Shown: positions 4,926 through 8,505 of the stretch, piece after piece
Layout: each line of letters begins with the position of its first letter
How positions within the stretch are numbered: position 1 is the first letter of the stretch
NCBI GenBank assembly: GCA_934511545.1
Contig: CAKSWM010000053.1
Coordinates: 1-8,505, forward strand
From: an uncultured Oscillospiraceae bacterium
GTDB taxonomy: Bacteria; Bacillota; Clostridia; Oscillospirales; Oscillospiraceae
Length of the DNA: 8,505 nucleotides
Direction: 5' to 3'
The notes under the pieces: generated by a model
Told to the model about the DNA's origin: nothing
The model's database searches: none
The model's input: the letters and a program-made list of their open reading frames with translations, nothing else
Program-made: the position numbers and the translations under genes

Positions 4926-5966
4926 TCAACCCAGACTTATTCTTGCTCCACCCGAATATTCCGCGACCGTTCCGACGCGCTCTGCCGCCGGGACGGTTTT
5001 TTTCATCTCCGCGAGCATGGGCTCCGCGTCGTCCGGGTGCACGGCGATCAGCAGCCCGCCGGAGGACTGCGGGTCGTAAAGAACGTCCTGGATCTCCAGC
5101 GGGACGGCGCCCGCCTCTACATATTTCTCTGCGAACTCGCGGTTGCGGTACATGCCCGCGGGCAGTATCCCGTCGCGCGCAAGCTCTATAGCTTCGCCGA
5201 AAAGCGGTATCCCGGCCGTGTCGAAGCGTATCGCGGCGTCCGAGCCCTGCGCCATCTCGCAGGCATGGCCGAGAAGCCCGAAGCCGGTCACGTCCGTGCA
5301 GGCGTGGACGCGGTATTTTACCATGACGTCGCGCGCCGCGCGGTTGAGCTGCGTCATCTGGCCGAACGCCGCCTCCAGCGCCTCCGGGGACGCCAGCTCC
5401 GCCCTTGCGGCGGTCATGATTATGCCGACGCCGAGCGCCTTTGTGAGTATCAGAACGTCGCCGGGACGAGCGCCGCTGTTCGTCAGGACCCTGTCCGGGC
5501 GGACGAAGCCCGTCACGCACAGGCCGTATTTCGGCTCGTCGTCAAAGATGCTGTGTCCGCCCGCGATGACGGCGCCCGCGCGCAGGACCATGTCATAGCC
5601 GCCGCGCAGTATCTCCCGCACGGCTTCGTCCGGCATTTTTTCCGGCACGCACAGCAGATTGAGCGCGATGCGCGGCTCCCCGCCCATCGCATAGACGTCC
5701 GAGAGCGCGTTCGCCGCCGCGATCTGGCCGAACAGAAAGGGGTCGTCCGCGACCGGCGGGAAAAAATCGACCGTCTGGACTATCGCAAGCTCGTCCGAAA
5801 CGCGATAGACCGCCGCGTCGTCGCTGCGGTCAAAGCCGACGATCAGATTCTCGTCGTGCAGTGTCTCAAGTCCGCCGAGAAGCCCCGCGAGCACGCCCGC
5901 GCCGACCTTTGCGCCGCAGCCGGCGCATTTTGCAAGCTTTGTCAGCCTGACCTCGTTTTCGTTCAT
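4926..5966 (-). CDS. selD: Selenide, water dikinase (selenophosphate synthase)
   Basis: SelD makes monoselenophosphate from selenide and ATP, the active selenium donor for selenocysteine, selenouridine or, as probably here, the labile Se ligand of Mo-hydroxylases. The protein has 346 residues, the normal length. The N-terminal 'KCAGCGAKVGAG' gives C17 and K20 at the same numbers as the E. coli catalytic residues; position 17 is cysteine and not selenocysteine. Metal/ATP sites follow: 'RSDDAAVY' (47-54), 'QTVDFFPPV' (64-72), 'ANALSDVYAMGGEP' (85-98), 'AGGHSI' (135-140), 'TDVTGFGLLGHACEMA' (224-239) and 'DPQSSGGLL' (298-306). ATG at 5966 follows the yqeB stop by one nucleotide, with GAGGAGG seven bases upstream. 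It is the last gene of its operon and no clear terminator follows it. No selA, selB or ybbB accompanies it, which fits the 'orphan SelD' SDMH arrangement, although those genes could lie elsewhere. Confidence 0.98.
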   Translation of the reverse strand: MNENEVRLTKLAKCAGCGAKVGAGVLAGLLGGLETLHDENLIVGFDRSDDAAVYRVSDELAIVQTVDFFPPVADDPFLFGQIAAANALSDVYAMGGEPRIALNLLCVPEKMPDEAVREILRGGYDMVLRAGAVIAGGHSIFDDEPKYGLCVTGFVRPDRVLTNSGARPGDVLILTKALGVGIIMTAARAELASPEALEAAFGQMTQLNRAARDVMVKYRVHACTDVTGFGLLGHACEMAQGSDAAIRFDTAGIPLFGEAIELARDGILPAGMYRNREFAEKYVEAGAVPLEIQDVLYDPQSSGGLLIAVHPDDAEPMLAEMKKTVPAAERVGTVAEYSGGARISLG

Positions 5967-5967
5967 C

Positions 5968-6765
5968 TCACAGCCTCCTCAGGCAGTCCGTCAGCATCAG
6001 CAGCGCCTCGAGCACTCCGCCGCCGACGGCGAGCGCCTTATCCGAGACGGTGAAGCAGTTCTCAATACAGCCGCGCGGATCGACGTCGCCGGACTTCATC
6101 CCCGCCGTGACCTCGATGCCCTCCGGCAGGATGCCGCGCAGTACGCCGCCTATCGCGGTCACCACCGGCTCGCCGTTCACCTCCGCGACCGTTTCCCCCG
6201 CGGAGACAAGCGCGCCGATGCTCCGCAGCGGGCGGAAAACGCCGTTTACCGGCGCGCGCAGCACGCGCTCCGCGCCGTATCCGCCGATCACGCCGGGCAC
6301 GCCGGTGTTCGGCAGCGCGCTCCCCTCGGTGATGACGCGCCCGAGCGTGTGGCCGCGCTTTGTCTCCACGACCGCGTGGCAGTCAATGCCCGCCGTAAAG
6401 CCCGGCCCCGCCGCTATCACGACGGGCGCATCGGTAATGCTCAGGCCGCAGTTTCGCTTTGCCAGTATCGCATCGACGACGGCGTCGGGCCGCAGCGGGC
6501 CGATGCATTGGCCGCTCTCATCCACGATGACGGCGATCCGGCCGCTGCGGGCGATCTCCGCAGCATCCTCCGCTCCGGAGGCGAGAACGGCGCTGACGCC
6601 CTCGACCGAGGCCCGGCCCAGCCGCACGGCCTCCGAAAAGCAGACCGTCCGGCGTATCGCCGTCGGCTGCGCCGTTTCGGTCATTATTATGCGCATCCCC
6701 GCGTGAAAAAGTCTGAGCGCGACGCCGGAGGCGATGTCCCCAGCACCGCGGATGATAACAAGCAT
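5968..6765 (-). CDS. yqeB: Selenium-dependent molybdenum hydroxylase maturation protein YqeB (EF2563 family)
   Basis: The product has 265 residues, matching the family length. The N-terminus 'MLVIIRGAGDIASGVALRLF' is the family signature and looks like a Rossmann-type nucleotide-binding motif (GAGDIASG, 7-14). Further family stretches are 'MTETAQPTAIRRTVCFSEAV' (28-47), 'GPGFTAGIDCHAVVETKRGH' (120-139), 'VPGVIGGYGAERVLRAP' (156-172) and 'GDVDPRG' (226-232). YqeB is known by co-occurrence and genetics as an accessory factor for selenium-dependent Mo-hydroxylases (SDMH); the exact chemistry is not settled, and it may act in adding the Se ligand to the Mo cofactor or the enzyme. Start: ATG at 6765, with AAGGAG seven bases upstream (6778-6773). 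The open frame continues upstream only as an out-of-frame shadow of yqeC. The gap to yqeC is 50 bp; selD follows after 1 nt. Confidence 0.95.
   Translation of the reverse strand: MLVIIRGAGDIASGVALRLFHAGMRIIMTETAQPTAIRRTVCFSEAVRLGRASVEGVSAVLASGAEDAAEIARSGRIAVIVDESGQCIGPLRPDAVVDAILAKRNCGLSITDAPVVIAAGPGFTAGIDCHAVVETKRGHTLGRVITEGSALPNTGVPGVIGGYGAERVLRAPVNGVFRPLRSIGALVSAGETVAEVNGEPVVTAIGGVLRGILPEGIEVTAGMKSGDVDPRGCIENCFTVSDKALAVGGGVLEALLMLTDCLRRL
5974..5980 (-). promoter_or_regulatory. Ribosome binding site of selD
   Basis: GAGGAGG on the minus strand lies seven nucleotides before ATG 5966. It sits within the last codons of yqeB, so selD translation starts almost directly where yqeB translation ends. 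Confidence 0.8.
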
Positions 6766-6815
6766 GAAAACGCTCCTTTTTGTTTTTTGCCGCTCCGGAC
6801 GAAAAGCGGAAGGAC

Positions 6816-7484
6816 CTATGAAAGCGATGCAAAGCGCCCCTCCCGCAGTTCCCCTCCAAAGACGGGACAGTCCAGAAGCGCCGCCAGCTCCCGCGCCGCT
6901 CCGGGCGCGGACCCGAGCCGGTTTATGAACACGCGGGTGTACAGCTCTTCGGAGAGGAGCACGCGCGCCGTGCGCTGCGGCGTCGCCGCGTCCCGGACGG
7001 AGCAGCCCGCGATGCGTGCGAATATCGCCGCCCGGTGGGCCGAATGCTCTATCGGGAGGCCAAGCCCGTTCGCGCCGACAAGCATTATGCTCCGGTCGGA
7101 TTCCGGAGCCACCGGCGGCTCGTGCGCCGCATGGGCCTTGAGCGGCAGTCCCGCCGAACCGTCCGCCTCCGCAATGACGTAATCGCCCAGCGACAGCAGC
7201 GTTTCCATCGGAATTTCCGGCCGCACCAGTTTTCCCGTTTCGTTCAGCGGGCTCCCGACGCAGACGGCTCCGTGCGCGGAGAGCGCCGCCTCCAGCGCAT
7301 TCCCGTCCGGCGAGAGCAGCAGCGGAAAGCCGGGCACGGCATACATTTTTGCCGTCGTGCAGAGAATGACCCGGCCGCGCCGCGCCAGCTCGCGCCCCAG
7401 AACGCCCAGCATCGTGCTCTTTCCGCCGGAGCCGATGATGCTCGTGAGTCCGGGACGTATCTCCAGCGCATCCGCAAGGTTCAA
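6816..7484 (-). CDS. yqeC: Selenium cofactor biosynthesis protein YqeC
   Basis: The product has 222 residues. The N-terminal 'LTSIIGSGGKSTMLGVLGRE' holds a P-loop-like GSGGKST (18-24), then 'VILCTTAKMYAV' (39-50) and the YqeC signature 'YVIAEADGSAGLPLKAHAAH' (102-121). These suggest an NTP-binding protein. YqeC occurs together with YqeB and SelD in genomes with selenium-dependent Mo-hydroxylases and is required for that system by association; its reaction is unknown. The start is TTG at 7484, overlapping the xdhC stop as TTGA. GAGGT (7495-7491) lies six bases upstream, and the next in-frame Met (M25) would remove the P-loop. The gene ends with TAG at 6818-6816. The xdhC-yqeC overlap ties cofactor maturation directly to synthesis of the hydroxylase subunits. 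Confidence 0.93.
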   Translation of the reverse strand: MNLADALEIRPGLTSIIGSGGKSTMLGVLGRELARRGRVILCTTAKMYAVPGFPLLLSPDGNALEAALSAHGAVCVGSPLNETGKLVRPEIPMETLLSLGDYVIAEADGSAGLPLKAHAAHEPPVAPESDRSIMLVGANGLGLPIEHSAHRAAIFARIAGCSVRDAATPQRTARVLLSEELYTRVFINRLGSAPGAARELAALLDCPVFGGELREGRFASLS

Positions 7485-7975
7485 GTCCGGACCTCTTTTC
7501 CCAGACGGCGCAGCATCGTCTTTTTGACGGCGCGCAGTATGTTTTCATAGCCCGTGCAGCGGCAGAGGTGGCCGCTGAGAAGCTTGCGCAGCTCGTCGTC
7601 GGTATATTCGACCCCTGATTCAAGTATCTCGACGGCGGTCATGATAAAGCCCGGAGTACAGAAGCCGCACTGGACGGCGGCCTCGTCGATAAACGCCTGC
7701 TGGATATCCGAAAGCTCGCCGTTCGGGCCGAGCAGGCCCTCGAGCGTGCGTATGTTCTTTCCGTCGGCCCAGACCGCCAGATAGATGCAGGAGTTGAAGC
7801 ACTCGCCGTCTATAATGACGTTGCAGGCGCCGCACTCGCCGACCTCGCAGCCCTTTTTGACGCTGGTCATGCGGAAGTCATTGCGCAGCATGTCCGTCAG
7901 GGAGGCGCGCACATCCACGACCTTCTCGACCGGCTTGCCGTTGAGCGTGAAGCAGACTTTCTTATACTGTGCCAT
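7481..7975 (-). CDS. xdhC: 2Fe-2S subunit of a molybdenum hydroxylase (XdhC-type, xanthine dehydrogenase family)
   Basis: This is a 164-residue iron-sulfur subunit that passes electrons from the Mo site to the FAD subunit. It has two domains. The plant ferredoxin-type domain binds the first cluster with C43, C48, C51 ('KKGCEVGECGACNVIIDG') and C63. The helical domain binds the second with C103 and C106 ('VQCGFCTPGFIMTAVEIL') and C138 and C140 ('GHLCRCTGYENI'). All eight ligands are present. The start at 7975 is supported by GGAGGTGAG upstream and overlaps the FAD-subunit stop by one base (TAATG). The symbol follows E. coli use (XdhC is the Fe-S subunit) and should not be confused with the XdhC maturation factor of other bacteria. 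Substrate (xanthine, nicotinate, purine or other) cannot be told from this subunit. The yqeB/yqeC/selD neighbours suggest that the partner Mo subunit is selenium-dependent. Confidence 0.95.
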   Translation of the reverse strand: MAQYKKVCFTLNGKPVEKVVDVRASLTDMLRNDFRMTSVKKGCEVGECGACNVIIDGECFNSCIYLAVWADGKNIRTLEGLLGPNGELSDIQQAFIDEAAVQCGFCTPGFIMTAVEILESGVEYTDDELRKLLSGHLCRCTGYENILRAVKKTMLRRLGKEVRT

Positions 7976-8505
7976 TATATCTCACCTCCGCAGAGTTTGA
8001 CGGACTCGATGAAAGCGCGGCGCGCGGACTCGACAGCGATGTGCCGCCGGAAATCCTTCGAGGCGCGCCAGCTGTCGCGCGGGTTTATATCCTCAAGGAC
8101 CGCGCGGGAGAACTCCTCCGCAAGCTCCGAAGAAACGGTCCGGCCCGCGGCCAGCGCCTCCGCCGTTTTGCAGCGCAGCGGCACGGGTCCGGCAACGCCG
8201 AAGGCGAGGCGCACGCGCTCGACCGTTTTTCCGTCCGCGGAGAGGCGGACGTTGACGGAGGTGCCGAGTGTCGCGATGTCCATCGCGTTCCGCATCGAAT
8301 ATTTGATATAGTGGCCGAAGGTGTTTTCATAGCCCGCCTTCGGAATGATTATGCAGGTCTGTATCTCATCCGGGCGGATATCGACTCTGCCCGCGCCGAT
8401 GTAAAAATCCGCTATCGGCACAAGGCGCTTTCCCTCCGCTCCCGTCAGCTCGATAACTGCGTCCCAGGCGAACAGAGTCGAGGCGGAGTCCGCGCTCGTA
8501 ACGCC
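7975..8505 (-). CDS. xdhB: FAD-binding subunit of a molybdenum hydroxylase (XdhB-type), C-terminal part
   Basis: The open frame enters from the right edge of the window and ends at TAA 7977-7975, leaving 176 residues of a protein usually near 290 long. Visible sequence includes 'STLFAWDAVIELTGAEGKR', 'VPIADFYIGAGRVDIRPDEI', 'YIKYSMRNAMDIATLGTSVN' and 'RLAFGVAGPVPLRC'. These are the end of the FAD-binding domain and the C-terminal domain of CO dehydrogenase/xanthine dehydrogenase flavoproteins. The GTG at 8421 is an internal codon, because conserved sequence continues upstream to the window edge. The FAD subunit takes electrons from the Fe-S subunit and gives them to NAD, a quinone or another acceptor. 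The N-terminal FAD motif, the start and any Mo subunit are outside the window. The order FAD subunit, Fe-S subunit, yqeC, yqeB, selD forms one coupled operon. Confidence 0.93.
   Translation of the reverse strand, partial: GVTSADSASTLFAWDAVIELTGAEGKRLVPIADFYIGAGRVDIRPDEIQTCIIIPKAGYENTFGHYIKYSMRNAMDIATLGTSVNVRLSADGKTVERVRLAFGVAGPVPLRCKTAEALAAGRTVSSELAEEFSRAVLEDINPRDSWRASKDFRRHIAVESARRAFIESVKLCGGEI
7981..7989 (-). promoter_or_regulatory. Ribosome binding site of xdhC within the xdhB 3' end
   Basis: GGAGGTGAG on the minus strand is a near-perfect Shine-Dalgarno sequence five bases before ATG 7975. The same bases encode the last Gly-Gly-Glu of the FAD subunit, so coding and initiation signals are superimposed. 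Confidence 0.85.

Noticed and set aside
4900..4928. Possible read-through of the selD TGA as selenocysteine
   Set aside because: The protein already has the full family length and its normal C-terminus, and I see no convincing SECIS-like hairpin after the stop.
6766..6815. Hairpin CCGCT...AGCGG in the yqeC-yqeB gap as a terminator
   Set aside because: The stem has only five pairs with a ten-base loop and no T tract on the transcribed minus strand. The gap also carries a good yqeB ribosome site, so co-transcription is more likely.
5968..7623. Minus-strand open frame of over 500 codons extending upstream of yqeB
   Set aside because: Only the part from ATG 6765 downwards matches YqeB. The upstream part is out of frame with yqeC and xdhC, which occupy the same bases with clear family motifs; it is a product of GC-rich codon bias.
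8421..8421. GTG at 8421-8419 as the start of the FAD subunit
   Set aside because: In-frame conserved flavoprotein sequence continues upstream to the window edge, so the true start is outside.

Overview
The window is a gene-dense, GC-rich bacterial segment. Short overlaps and strong Shine-Dalgarno sequences fit a Gram-positive-style genome. The NusG-domain-II / Gx-transporter / ApbE trio together with the selenium genes points to Bacillota, most likely Clostridia. This is inferred from gene content; no rRNA or other phylogenetic marker is present.

Layout. (a) 2-262 (+): the 3' end of a MATE-family efflux pump, cut by the window edge. (b) 297-339: a bidirectional intrinsic terminator between the pump and the next operon. 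(c) 3750 down to 324 (-): a tightly packed operon in the order yedE-type selenium/sulfur transporter, short TusA-like carrier, DUF3343 Se/S-carrier-like protein, lipoprotein ApbE (FAD:protein FMN transferase), membrane-anchored NusG domain II protein, Gx-transporter family membrane protein. The genes abut or overlap (TAA|ATG, ATGA, 19 nt, ATGA, then a 16-nt gap). (d) 3784-4914 (+): a class V aminotransferase / cysteine desulfurase-like enzyme, divergent from yedE across only 33 bp and probably expressed from a leaderless transcript. (e) 8505 down to 4926 (-): a second operon with the FAD subunit of a molybdenum hydroxylase (partial, entering from the right edge), its 2Fe-2S subunit (xdhC), yqeC, yqeB and selD.

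How the genes work together. Blocks c (first half), d and e match the selenium-dependent molybdenum hydroxylase (SDMH) system described for 'orphan' SelD genomes. In that model a transporter and sulfurtransferase-like carriers bring in and hand on selenium, and a desulfurase/selenocysteine-lyase-like enzyme may mobilise it. SelD makes selenophosphate, and YqeB and YqeC are needed to place a labile selenium ligand in a Mo-hydroxylase whose FAD and Fe-S subunits lie here. The Mo subunit is not in the window. No selA, selB, selC or ybbB is seen here.

The less expected part is the second half of block c. An ApbE/NusG-II/Gx-transporter set, resembling the flavinylation and membrane modules of flavin-based electron transfer loci, is joined by gene overlap to the selenium carriers. 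Other points worth a look are a DUF3343 protein carrying both a CPxP and a CxxC motif, a terminator stem that contains the last codons of a gene, and a compact divergent promoter region. No mobile element, CRISPR array, tRNA or rRNA was seen. No stretch over 300 bases is without a gene.
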